Shown: positions 23,590 through 33,939 of the stretch, piece by piece
How positions within the stretch are numbered: position 1 is the first letter of the stretch
Layout: the number at the start of each line of letters is the position of its first letter
Origin: Cephalopachus bancanus
Lineage: Eukaryota; Chordata; Mammalia; Primates; Tarsiidae
DNA length: 64,000 bases
Assembly (NCBI GenBank): GCA_027257055.1
Contig: JAPVLO010001005.1
Coordinates: 62,001-126,000 of the forward strand
Direction of reading: 5' to 3'
Notes under the pieces: generated by a model
Databases searched by the model: none
The model's input: the letters and a program-made list of their open reading frames with translations, nothing else
Told to the model about the DNA's origin: nothing
Program-made: the position numbers and the translations under genes

Positions 23590-24118
23590 ATTTCACTTCC
23601 AGAACCAATAGCTATTTTAGTTAGGTTAAGCTAGATTACACTGTTACAATAAAATACACCAACATGTCAGTGGCTTAACACATCAACATTTATTTCTTGT
23701 TTACCGTATATGCTTATCATGAATCAGTAGTAGTATTTGCTCCAAATGAGCTCACTCAGAAACACAGCATGATGGAGGTTATACCCTCTGGACCTTCACC
23801 AGTAACAGCAGTAGGAAAGAAGAAAGCATGGAGAAACACTCAACAGTTCTTTATTTTTATCTTAGAGTTGTGGGGTACGTGTGAGGATTTGTTACATAGG
23901 TAAACTGCATGCAGGTGAGGTTTGGGCTTCTAGTGAGCTCTCTCTCTTTCTCTCTCTCTTCTCTCTCTCTCAACAGTTCTTAATTGCCTCCCCAAGTCAC
24001 ACTTTCTACTTCCACTCATATTTCATTTACCAGAGAAGAAATATAGTTACATCAATTTCAGGAAGGCAAGAAAGTGTGACACTCCTTTGCACAGAATTTC
24101 TCAGATTCAAAATTGGTG
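23590..24118. repeat. Ancient interspersed repeat, family not determined
   Basis: Text such as cagtggcttaacacatcaac with tttatttcttgtttac, and later cctccccaagtcacac with catttcatttaccagag, has the layout of a known old mammalian repeat, but I cannot name it. It is interrupted by a short L1. Confidence 0.35.
23852..23968 (-). mobile_element. Very short 5'-truncated L1 with perfect 13-bp target duplication
   Basis: The direct repeat ctcaacagttctt lies at 23839-23851 and 23969-23981. Between them is an L1 3' terminus in antisense: T-rich tail, then ggggtacgtgtgagg and gaggtttgggcttctag, ending in a (CT)n-rich stretch. Total length is about 117 bases. Confidence 0.8.
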
Positions 24119-24134
24119 AAGAATTATAATATCT

Positions 24135-24283
24135 GGTGGTGCATGCCTGTAGTTCCAGCTACTTGTAAGGTTGAGGCGGAGGGATAGCCTGAGCCCAGCG
24201 GGTTGAGTCTGCAGTGGCGGTGGGCATGCCACTGCACTCCAGCCTGGGTGACTGTAAGTCTCTGACTCAAAAAAAAAAAAAAA
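24135..24283 (+). repeat. Alu right arm, sense
   Basis: Starts within the right arm at ggtggtgcatgcctgtag and runs to a 16-A tail. The left arm is absent. The sequence after its tail (gtaataacattatg) does not repeat the sequence before it, so its own 3' target copy is missing. Confidence 0.88.
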
Positions 24284-24349
24284 AGTAATAACATTATGAG
24301 TAATCTGAACTCAAGAAAATTCTTTCTTGATCCTAAACTCTCTCTCTCT

Positions 24350-24428
24350 TTTTTTAAGTGACAAAGCAGGATTTATTGAGAGGACAGAAAAGCTCCCATA
24401 GTGGGAGGCAACCCGAAGGGGTTGCCCC
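24350..24428 (-). mobile_element. TINE-like LTR-derived retroposon, copy 1
   Basis: On the minus strand a ~70-base core (ggggcaaccccttcgggtt ... tcaataaatcctgctttgtc) ends in a short poly-A about 14 bases after AATAAA. The AATAAA context, with a transcript-like end followed by non-genomic A's, fits the R region of a retroviral LTR that was polyadenylated and mobilised by L1. Flanking actctct motifs may be a short target duplication. It shares its core with copies at 29550 and 40541. Confidence 0.7.
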
Positions 24429-24544
24429 AGACTCTCTTCTTAAGTCACCTCAGTTTGCTGCCTCTGTTTGCTGAGTGAATAATTACAAAATATCTTATTT
24501 ATAGATAAAAAGAAGTATAGTATAATTTTATTTTAATTTTTTTT

Positions 24545-24843
24545 TTTTTTTTTAGTTTTGAATTGGAGTCTCACTCTTGTCGCCTAGGCGGGAGTGCAGT
24601 GGCATGCTCACGGCGATTGCAGCCTCGACCCGCTGGGCTCCAGCGATCCTTCCACTTCAGGCTTCCAAGGAGTTGTAACTACAGACGCATGCCACCATGC
24701 CTGGATAGTTTTTTTGTGATTTTTTGTAGAGACGAGGTCTCACCGAGTTGCCCAGGCTGGTCTGGAACCCCCGGGCTCAGGCAGTCTTCTTGCCTCGGTC
24801 TCCCAAAGTGCTGGGATTACAGGCTGAGCCACTGTGCCCGGAC
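24545..24843 (-). repeat. Alu, antisense, with 12-bp target duplication
   Basis: Full dimer with a long T-tail. The repeat taattttatttt lies at 24533-24544 and 24844-24855. Subfamily is intermediate: it has ggctcagcctgtaat but keeps cagcactttggg and caactcggtgagacc. Confidence 0.92.
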
Positions 24844-25147
24844 TAATTTTATTTTTTTTAAATTATTTTCTTAGAGCTTTCATTAGGTTTCTAATTCAAT
24901 CATGACTACTAACATGCAGAATAAGTAGTATTACCTCTATTTTACAGTAAAAACAACAACAAAAAGCCTGTTTGAGCATTTATTTAGTTAGTTACACACA
25001 CATTTAAAATGATGTATTACATGTATATTCAATGCAGATATGTTTTTCTTACTTATATATTATTTCATATATTAGAAAATAGAAAATTTATTTTAACTCT
25101 TCCTATCCTTCCTTAACACTTTGGTTTCATCATTATTTATTTATTGA

Positions 25148-25216
25148 TTTGAGTTGGAGTCTCACTCCGTTACCCAGGCTGGAGTGCAGTGGCACGCTCA
25201 CAGCCACCACAGCCTC
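25148..25216 (-). repeat. Alu 3' fragment, antisense
   Basis: The last ~69 bases of an Alu in antisense (ttggagtctcactccgtt through accacagcctc), directly followed on the + strand by about 25 A's. It is the reverse complement of the end of the sense Alu that follows, so the two can form a hairpin. Confidence 0.88.
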
Positions 25217-25244
25217 AAAAAAAAAAAAAAAAAAAAAAAAAGAA

Positions 25245-25549
25245 GCCGGGCTTGGTGGCTCAGCCTGTAATCCCGCGCCTTTGGGAAGCTGAGGTGAGTG
25301 AATTGCCTGAGCCCGCGGGTTCGAGACACGTCTGGGCAGCGAGACCTCATCTCTACAGTAAATCAAAAAATCAGCCGGGCGTGGTGGTGCATGCCTGTAA
25401 TTCCGGCTACTCGGAAGGCTGAGGCGGAAGGATCGCCGGAGCCCAGCAGGCCGAGGCTGCGGTGGCCGGGAGCGGCCACTGCACTCCAGTCTGGGTGACA
25501 GAGTGAGACTCCAACTCAAAAAAAAAAGAAAGAAAGAAAGAAAAGAAAA
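25245..25549 (+). repeat. Alu, sense, youngest subfamily
   Basis: Full dimer with gcgcctttggg, ctgggcagcgagacctc (5-nt deletion) and the hairpin gtggccgggagcggccac. The tail changes from pure A to (GAAA)n. The sequence after the tail is the right copy of the 16-bp repeat that bounds the 1.4 kb block. Confidence 0.93.
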
Positions 25550-25858
25550 GAATTATAATATCTACCACATATTTGTTTTAAAAAACATTTAACAAATATT
25601 TGCCTTACATGGCTTATATGACTCATCAGTACATTCTGGTAGTTCTACCTTCAAATGTATCCTGAATTTGTACACTTCTCATATCCTCTATTAATCTCCA
25701 TCACAGATTGAATTTTCCAGGAAAAAGAGACTAAGACAAAGTTAGGAATATAAAAATGTCATTGGAGAGTATATTAGTCAAAGTTCTTTGGGAAAACTGG
25801 ACCAAGAGGAGATTATATATATATTTTTATATATATATAAAATCTCTCTCTCTTTATG

Positions 25859-25890
25859 TGTGTGTATACATATATATATGTATACACACA
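25859..25890. repeat. Perfect 32-bp palindrome
   Basis: The segment equals its own reverse complement, centred between 25874 and 25875, with core tatacatatatatatgtata. Imperfect arms (CT-rich left, GA-rich right) extend the pairing to roughly 25843-25907. Confidence 0.95.
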
Positions 25891-25916
25891 TACACATAGA
25901 GAGAGAAATATTTATT

Positions 25917-26345
25917 ACAGGTATTACTTGACTTTCAATGAGATTATGCCCTCAAACCCATTGTAAATTGAAAATTTCCTAAGTCCAAAAATGTATTTAA
26001 TACACTTAAATACCAAACATCATAGCTTACCCTAAACTACCTTCAGCGTGCTCAGAACACTTACATTAGCCTAAAATTTGGCAAATCATCTAATATAAAG
26101 CCTATCTCATAATAAAGTACTGGATATCTCATGCAATTTATTGAATCCAGTATAGTGAAGAGTACAGTATGTGTGGTTTACTCTTGTGATTTTGTTGCTG
26201 ACTGGGAGCTTTGGTTCACTGCCACTGTCCAGCATTAATAAAGAGTATCATATTGCTAGCTTAGGAAAAGATCGAAGTTCAAAATTTAATGTATTGTTTC
26301 TACTAAATGCATATCACTTTTGCATCAAAAAGTTGAAAAATCTTA
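25917..26345. mobile_element. Tigger/pogo-like non-autonomous DNA element
   Basis: Motifs cttgactttcaatgagatta, cccattgtaaattgaaaat, aacatcatagcttaccct, and at the right end catcaaaaagttgaaaaatc match a family of pogo-type elements whose ends carry repeated gtaagttgaaaa motifs. The two ends are roughly inverted copies. It is inserted into the 25768-26456 repeat. Confidence 0.5.
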
Positions 26346-26456
26346 AGTAGAGCTATTGTACCTATTCAAATGTTCATCTCATCCAGAACAATATTTGACC
26401 AAGTATCTAGACACCCTTGTGGCTTAGTCATGTTGGTACATAAAATTAACCATTAT

Positions 26457-27379
26457 AGAGAGTAATACCTGTGGGGGGAAAAAGGAAAGAAGAAACATTG
26501 AGTAGGGAGGGCCATTATACCATGATGCAGACCTGGAAAATCTCTTCCAGCCCAGTGAGGAGTTCTGCAGCACATATTCCCTATCAGAGGAGCCCATATA
26601 GGGTAGGAATGGTTAGGCTTTTGTATAACCCTCTTGCTAATTCATTGGTTAGTGGTCGCCTAATAAAAAACTTGACATTGGCTGCCACTATTTTGCTCAG
26701 TTATTGAGTGGAAGCCACCAGAGAAAATCAAGACGTCTGTCAGAAAAGCAAAGACAAATAATGAAGGAGCTAACAGAATCTGTTAGTTAATCACAGTGCT
26801 CTCACTTGAATGGCAAATTCCATTTTAAAGAGGGACTTGAGATATGCATCTCCATATATTCCACAGTATCATGATTTATGCTACCATCATTTCTCACTTG
26901 GATAATTTCAGTAGCTTCTTACCTAGTTTCCTTGTTATCACTCTTCGTTCATCGCCCGCTCCTGAATCAGTACTCCTCACAACAGCCAGATAAATCCTGT
27001 TAAAATGTAAATTAAATTCCCCACTTTACTCAACAAACTCCAATGTCTCTCCACCTTACTCAGATATAAAAGTTACTGAAATAAACATCAAGGGCTAATA
27101 TGATCAATGACTATATTTTCTACTTTTTCCCCCACAGGTCTGGTCACATATCAACTTTTCAGAGAGAATCACCTAACTAAATTCCAAATCTTATAATGGA
27201 CTCTTTTTAACATGATCTTTCTGGAATATCATAGTCCCTCATGGCATGCCTTGATGAGAGTCACATAAAAAATAGCACCCATTCAAATTTTCTATCACCA
27301 TACCATGTTTATTTTACACCAAGTCTTATCAGTACCAAACTTCAAATATATTTATTAATAAATAGATATATATTAGCTT
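26457..27379. other. Mostly unique DNA, with an ancient repeat at 26880-27100
   Basis: No exon is seen. At 26890-27070 text of the type ttctcacttggataatttcag and aaattccccactttactc belongs to an ancient mammalian repeat that recurs in part at 33940-34130. Its family is not confirmed. Confidence 0.4.
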
Positions 27380-27490
27380 AAACATATGTACAACAGAATG
27401 TAAGATCCTTGAGCACACAAATTGTATTAATTTTGTTCTCTGCTATATCCCTAGCTTTCAGAACAAATGCATAGTACAAATCATGAAAAG
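27380..27490 (+). repeat. L2 3' end, sense
   Basis: The phrases agaatgtaagatccttgagc, ttgttctctgctatatccc and agctttcagaacaaatgc follow the layout of the L2 3' terminal region. Confidence 0.5.
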
Positions 27491-27539
27491 TGTATATATT
27501 GAAAGAAAACCAAGGTACTATCAGAGTATAAACCCAAAT

Positions 27540-28200
27540 TTTGCTAAGGGTATCAGAAAAACATTCTAAAGAAAAGGATATTTATGCTGAGAACACCAAG
27601 ATGGGGAGGGATTAGCTAAATACAGGAGGTGAAGAGAACAAAGTTTGGGCATAAGGAACAGTATGTGCAAAGTGGCTGTAGCAGAAAAAAAATGGCATTT
27701 TTGATAAACTGAAAGAAGGCAAGCATGTGTATATGTCAATGCCCTCCAGCCAAAGAACACCAGGAGTACACGGATAGGTAAATAAATTGGATTGGAATGA
27801 AGGAAAATACATGCCATAAGGAACTATGGTGTTTCCAGAAAGATCATGCTGGAAAGAATGTATCATAGTATTTGGGATATAGTTGAGTGATTCTGGTGTT
27901 TATGTCCACTAGAAGAACAACATAGCCTAGCTGTAACAGGCCATGCTATTAGCTACACAGAAGCTTACTTTTGAGTGTCACACAAGTGTCCAGATGTCAG
28001 AGACTGATTTTTCCTCCATGTGACTAAAGAGAAGAGAGATTTTGAGGAATTTGGCTTAAGAACCTGGAGAGGTAGGCAGGGTCAGGCTGTGCAGGGCCGG
28101 GAAAATCACGTTAGTAGAGTTGACCTCCATTCTAATATCAAAGGGAAACAGAAACTGATGTAGTTAAATCTGTGTGTCAAGGATGATGGAGAGTCTGAAA
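27540..28200. repeat. Ancient repeat of L2-like type (name unconfirmed)
   Basis: Text such as gcaaagtggctgtagcag, gaggtaggcagggtcagg and tgtgcagggccgggaaaatc belongs to a widespread old repeat also seen at 36790, 41960 and 45470. Many indels. No coding potential. Confidence 0.35.
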
Positions 28201-29219
28201 TGTTATCTTATTTACAAGCTTACAAGTTAATTTGCCACAGATTGACAGATGCTGACATACACCTTCTGGGTCAGAAGCAAAAAACTTCATGATTCACAGC
28301 AAAATCAGTAGCCAGAGCTTCATGTTTTCACTGGTTCTACATGTCCTTTATATGTCCTATAGGGACAATGAAGGTGGACTTGCCTGGATGCTTACATGTG
28401 CAGAGGACTGTGCTATAGAAGAGGAACACGGAGCTTGGGAAATTCAATACTTTTATGGTGAATGGAAGCAATCTTTTTCTTTGTAAGAGAGGTTGCCTCA
28501 TTCTCAGGTTGCTCACTACAAATAGAACCCTGAGAAATCTCTTAGGGAAAGAGTGGTTGGGTCTTTGAATTCTTGGCATACCTAGCAAGAACATGAAGGA
28601 ATTCCCAAGGGCCTCTGACGGATTTCACCTCCCAACATTGGATCTTTAAAAGATCAACATTTGGAGAACTGGCTTGTTACATGGAGAAAACAAACACTGA
28701 ATCATTGCCTTGTATCCTATATGATCATTTTCATCAGTTCACAAACATTCTATTATTTACCCCATGTTACTCACACATTTTTCTCCAGCTATTGACCCAC
28801 CCTATAAATGGGGTCAGAGAATGGAACATACCCTGGGATAACGTCAATGAGAAGAATATGTACAGAGATGATGGTACTTTGATAAATGAAGAGTTAGCCA
28901 ATTTTACGAAGAAGCCAAGGGCAGGTAAAGGCAAAGAGTATATGTTTTGTGTTGGTGATATGGAAAATGACTGAACCTGGGTGCTCCACGAAAGCATGAA
29001 AATGGCATTCCAGGATGTGTTTTTTAAGTAGACAGGGTGTGGGTCTGCCATAAAGTGGACGGAACCCAGAAGATAGGCCTTCCCTCCAACTTCTAGACCT
29101 GGGGAGTGGATCATAATCCAGAAAGACACAATCCAAGCGCTATAATATGAATGCAGAAATCCTGAAAGATAAACATCCCGAAGTCTAAAATCCTAAAAAA
29201 AATTCAAAAAAAATTATTT
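28201..29219. other. Unique DNA, no gene seen
   Basis: No domain is recognised in the open frames of up to 120 codons on either strand. At 29148-29200 short motifs (gcagaaatcctgaaag, gtctaaaatcctaaa) resemble those near 1550 and could be a decayed DNA-transposon end. Confidence 0.4.
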
Positions 29220-29325
29220 AAAAGATATTTATTTGCATTTTAAAGGGAATTTACTGTATAGTGGAGTCTGGGCTTTTAGTGCAAACATCACCTGTATAAT
29301 GTACATTATACCCATTAAGTAACTT
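29220..29325 (-). repeat. L1 3' end, antisense
   Basis: agtctgggcttttagtgc and ataatgtacattatacccat are the complement of the L1 3' UTR end. It is short and abuts a sense L1. Confidence 0.6.
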
Positions 29326-30530
29326 CTTAACAAAACCAAAAGTAGACAAATGAAACTTAATTAAACTAAAAACCTTCTACATAGCAAAATAAATATACAA
29401 TAGATTAAATAGACAATCTGTAGAATGGGAGAAAATATTTATAAACTATGCAAATGACAGGGGACTGGTATCCAGAATTTACAAGGAGCTCAGACAACTA
29501 AAGAAATTTTTATTAAAAAGTGTGTAAAGGACATAAATAGACATTTTTCTTTCTTTTCTTTTTTTTTGTTTTTAAGTGAGAAAGCAGGATTTATTGAGAG
29601 GACAGAGAAGCTTCCACAGTGGGAGAGGACACAAAGGGGTTGCCCCTAAATAGACATTTTTCAAATGAAGACATACAAATGGGTAAAAGGCATATTTTAA
29701 AATGCTCGATGTCACTAATCATCAGAGAAATGTGAATTAAAACCACAATGAGATATTATCTTACACCAGTCAGAATGGCTATTATTTTTAAAAAAGAAAT
29801 AACTACATAAAAAAGAAATAGAATGGCTACTATTAAAAGTTGAAAAATAACAGATGTTAGCAAGGATTTGAACACAAGGGAATTCTTATACTCTGTTGTT
29901 AGAATTTAAATTAGTACAGCCTCTATGGAAAGCATAGAATGATCAGCAATCGATCCAGCAGTCTCACTTCTGGGTATCCACCCAAAGGGGAGTAAATCAT
30001 CATATCAAAAAGACCTGAATTCATGTATTTATCGCAGCACTGTTCACAATAGTAAATATATGGAATCAAACTATGCATCCACCAATGGATGATTGGATAA
30101 AGAAAATGTGGTATGTATATATACCATGGAATACTACTCAACCATAATGAGGAATGAAATCATGTATTTTGCAGCAATGTGCTTGGAACTGGAGGCCATT
30201 ATTCTAAGTAAAATGACCCAGAAACAAAAAGTCAAATATGACATGTTTTCCCTTATAACTGGGAGCTAAACAAAGGGTACATGTGGACATGAAGAGTGAC
30301 TTTGGACATTGGAGACAACAAAGAATAAAAAGGTGGTGAGGGGACTGAGGGTTGAAAATTAACTACTGGGTACAAAGATCACTATTTGGGTGATGGTTAG
30401 ACTAAAAGCCCAGACTTCATCACTACACAATATATGCATGTAAAAGATCTGCTCTTGTATGCTCTAAACATATAAAAATTTTGAAAACAATAATAAATTT
30501 TTGAAATGATTTTTTAAAAAAAGAAATTCA
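29326..30530 (+). mobile_element. L1 ORF2 end and 3' UTR, sense
   Basis: Landmarks in order: ctacatagcaaaataaat, tggtatccagaatttacaag, accacaatgagatattatc, ggaatactactcaaccataa, ttcccttataactgggagc, and an A-rich end near 30500. Frames are broken. A TINE-like fragment is inserted at 29550. Confidence 0.8.
29550..29646 (-). mobile_element. TINE-like LTR-derived retroposon, copy 2, perfect target duplication
   Basis: Minus-strand core (ggggcaacccctttgtgtc ... tcaataaatcctgctttctc) followed by acttaaaa and an A-rich tail. The 16-bp direct repeat taaatagacatttttc lies at 29534-29549 and 29647-29662. Removing the insert restores continuous L1 text. AATAAA, poly-A and long target duplication together show retroposition of a polyadenylated RNA. 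Confidence 0.85.
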
Positions 30531-30749
30531 TCCATGCATTTCTAAAGGATCCATGAATCAAAGAGGAAGCACAAAGGTAAGTTAGAATATATTTTGAACC
30601 AAATTAGAATGCAAATACAAAATATCAAAATTGGTGGGGTACAGCTAAAGCAGAGCTTAGAGAGAAGTGTATATCATGCATTCTTTACATTAGGAAGGAA
30701 GAAATTTCTCAAATCAATAATTTAAATTCTACCCTTACAAAACTAGAAA

Positions 30750-30878
30750 AAGAACCAGGCATTGTGGTTCACACTTGTAATCTCAGCCACTCAATGGGCT
30801 GAGGTGAGAGGATCACTGGAAGCAGGAGTTCCAATCTAGTCTGGACAATATAGTGAAATTCCATCTTTAAAAAAGTAA
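30750..30878 (+). repeat. Alu monomer, sense
   Basis: One left-arm-like unit: aggcattgtggttcacact, ctgaggtgagaggatcac, ending in an A-rich tail. Strongly diverged. Confidence 0.65.
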
Positions 30879-32913
30879 AAAAGGAACTTAAAAAAGAGAA
30901 GAAGAAAGTAGAAAAAAAGAGAAGCAAAATACACCCAAGGCGAGTGTAAGGAAAAAACAAAGACACAAACAGAAATCAGTAAAATTGAAAACAGAAAAAG
31001 AAAAAGAAACAATAAAGTAATCAAAAGCTAGTTTTTGAAGAGATAATGCAATAAATGAATCTTTAACATAACTAACAAAGGAAAAAGATAAATGACACCA
31101 TATTAATATCAAGTATAGATTGGGGAATCTGATTACAAAGCTCACAAAAGTTTAAAAGCGAATAAGGGATACTACAAGAAATTCAATGCACATATATTGA
31201 ACAATTTATATGACATAGAACAATTTCTCAAAAACCATAGACAACAACAACAAAAAATCACCTGTGGAGAAATAGATAATATGAATAGTACTATAACTAT
31301 TATAAAAATACTTACTACGTTGTTAAAAATTTTTCAAAATAGAAATCTTCAAGCCCAGATGCTTTCACTGGTGAATTTGGGGAAATATTTAAAGGAGAGA
31401 GAATGCCAAACCTATAAAATCCCCTCAAAAACAGAAAAGGAGGTAACAATTCTCAACTCACTTTATAAAGCCAGCATGATCCTGATATAAGGCAAAGACA
31501 GTACAAGAAGACTATACACCAGTAGCTCTCACAATACAGACACAAAAATCCTGAACAAGATATTAGCAAATAGAACCCAGAATACATCATACGTAAAAGG
31601 TATAATAGAAAATGGCCATGTGGAATTTATCCTAGAGATGCAAAGCTAGTTCAATAGTTTTTAAAAATGTAATTCATCATATTTATAGTCTACTGAAGAA
31701 AAACTGCCTCTTCATATCAGTTGGTACAGAAAAAGCATTTGACAAAATCTGACATTCATTCATGAGAAAAACCAACCAGCAAACTAGAATTAGACGGGAT
31801 CTTCCTCAATCTAATAAGAGCTTCTAACTAAAACCTATTGCTAGCATAAAACTTAATGGTGCAAAATTGAATGCTGTCTCCCTAATTTCTGGAGCAGGGC
31901 AGTGAGATTTTTCTCACTGCTCTTATTCAACATTGTAAATAGTGCAATTTGGCATGAAAAAGAAATAGAATTCATAGTGGTGAGAGTTAAAAAACAAACA
32001 TACAAAACACTTTTCCTATTTCCAGACAACATAATTGTCTAGAAAGTAATTACCAAGGAATCTAGAAAAACCCAGGAAATATCGATTGAGTTTAACAAAA
32101 CTCAGGAAATAAGTGAACACACAAAATCAACTAGTAATGAAATTTAAAAATTTTACAAAAGTTCCAACAATTAAATGAAATTGTAGACAACAATACAATT
32201 GAAGATAGTTTAAAAAGAAATAGATATCAATTTAACAAAAATGTGTATAGAATCTGCATATCTGCATGTTGAACACTACAAAACACTAATGAAAAAAATT
32301 AAAGAAGATTAAATAAATGGAGCGACATCAAGTGTCATGGGTTTGTTTTTGTGTGGATTAGTATTATATAGACTCTTCTACACAATAAGAGAACACTTAC
32401 CCCCAAGTAAATCTATAGACATAACACAATTTCAACCAAAATCACAGCAGGATTTTTTTATAGTTATAGAAAAGCTGATTCTATAATTTATAGGGAAAAG
32501 TAGAGGAGTTAGAATCTCCAAAAACAATTTTGAAAAGAAGGAATAAATTTGGAGGAATCACACTACCTGAGATTAAAATGACAGCAATCAAGTCAGTATG
32601 GTATTGGTGACAGAATGATATATAGATCATGGAAAAGAAGCGAGTACTCAGAAATAGACCTACACAAATATAGTATGGTAAATTGGTATTTTACAAGGTG
32701 CAAAGTCCGTGGAGAAATGATAGTTTTTTCAACAAGTGGTTGTGTGTCCTAAAACCACAAATAGATCCTACACATACCTGTTAGAATAGCTAACATTAAA
32801 AAAGTATGAAGATTTTCAAGTGCTGGCAAGGATGTAGAGCAATGTGAAGTTTTACACATTGCTGGTAGGAATGCAAAATGCTATAGTCACTTTGGGAAAA
32901 ATCTGGCACTTTT

Positions 32914-33213
32914 TATTTATTTATTTATTTATTTTTAAGTCCAGTCTCACTCTGTCACCCAGTCTGGAGTGCAGTGGCATGCTCATGGCCACTGCAGCCT
33001 CGACCTCCTGGGCTGGTAATTCTTCCGCCTCAGCATTCAGAGTACCTGGAACTACAGGTGCAGGTCACCACGCTGGCTAATGTTTTGATTTATTGTAGAG
33101 GTGAGGTCTCGCCAAGTTGCCCTGACTGGTCTTGAAACTGTGGGCTCAGGCAATCCTCTCACCCCAGCCTCCCAAAGTGCTGGGATTCTAGGCGTGAGCC
33201 CCTGCACCTGGCT
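32914..33213 (-). repeat. Alu, antisense, with (TTTA)n tail
   Basis: Full dimer in antisense. Its tail has become (TTTA)n. Flanks ctggcactttt / ctggcagtttct form a decayed target duplication in L1. It is an older subfamily, with ccaagttgccctgactgg retained. Confidence 0.9.
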
Positions 33214-33225
33214 GGCAGTTTCTCG

Positions 33226-33377
33226 GGCGCCTGTAGTTCCAGCTACTCGGAAGGCTGAGGCGGAAGGATCGCCGGAGCCCAGCAGGTCGAGGCTGCGGTG
33301 GCCGGGAGCGGCCACTGCACTCCAGTCTGGGTGACAAAGTGAGACTCCAACTCAAAAAAACAAAAAACAAAAAACAT
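33226..33377 (+). repeat. Alu right arm, sense, young
   Basis: Starts at cgggcgcctgtagttcc and ends with an (A)n/CAAAA tail. It carries the hairpin gtggccgggagcggccac near 33297. It lies about 12 bases after the antisense Alu, forming an inverted pair. Confidence 0.9.
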
Positions 33378-33939
33378 CTATGCTCCATGTCCCATTCACC
33401 AGCAATCCTACTTTCTGGCATTTAAAAAATATTATATCTTTATATTCACTAAAAAACATGTATGTGAATCCCATAGCTGCTTTAGTTATCATCTCCAAAA
33501 TCTGGAAACCATCCAAATTTCTTACAGTAGGTGAATGGATAAACAATTTGTGGTATATCCATACGATAAAATGCTATTTAGAAATAAAAATTAATGCATG
33601 ACTGATACATTCCACAACTTGAATGACTCTCAAAGGCATTATCCTAAATAAAAGGAGACTGTCTCAAAAGGTCACTGATTGTATGTTTCCATTTTTATAA
33701 AATGTTAGTACAGATGAAACTAAATTAACTGAGAAAAGATCAGTTTTTGCCAGTGTTTAGCGTTGGGGAGGGCTGTGTGACTAAGACGGGTTAGCGTAAA
33801 GACTTCGGTGAGTTCTGGGACTGTTCTGTATCCCGATTGTGGTATACATACTTGAATCTATACATGCGTTAATACTTACAGAACTGTACATACCAAAACA
33901 GTCACTCACTATATGTCAATTTTAAAAAATGAGAAATCT

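Larger units (their letters stand above)
24119..25563 (+). mobile_element. 1.4 kb block bounded by 16-bp direct repeats (possible composite retroposon)
   Basis: The 16-mer aagaattataatatct occurs at 24119-24134 and 25548-25563. The block starts inside an Alu right arm (5' truncation) and ends in the A-rich tail of a full sense Alu next to the right repeat. These are the marks of L1-mediated insertion of one long RNA. An antisense Alu with its own target duplication and a TINE-like fragment lie inside and may be later arrivals. The alternative is a rearrangement between two Alus. Confidence 0.5.
25768..26456. repeat. Old LTR-like repeat split by a Tigger-like element
   Basis: The left end tattagtcaaagttctttgg and right end gacacccttgtggcttagtc then acataaaattaaccattata belong to one known repeat type whose two ends are separated by a different element at 25917-26345. 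The family name is not certain. The left part has expanded into AT and CT/GT microsatellite. Confidence 0.45.
30531..33930 (+). mobile_element. L1M ORF2 to 3' end, sense
   Basis: A second, older L1 follows directly: ctaaagcagagcttagag (30645), aagcccagatgctttcac (31351), ggtacagaaaaagcatttgac (31723), then the 3' UTR through about 33930. Interrupted by an Alu monomer at 30750 and an Alu pair at 32914. No intact frame. Confidence 0.75.

Noticed and set aside
24119..25563. SVA element
   Set aside because: No hexamer repeat, VNTR or SINE-R part is present, and the organism appears not to be a hominoid.
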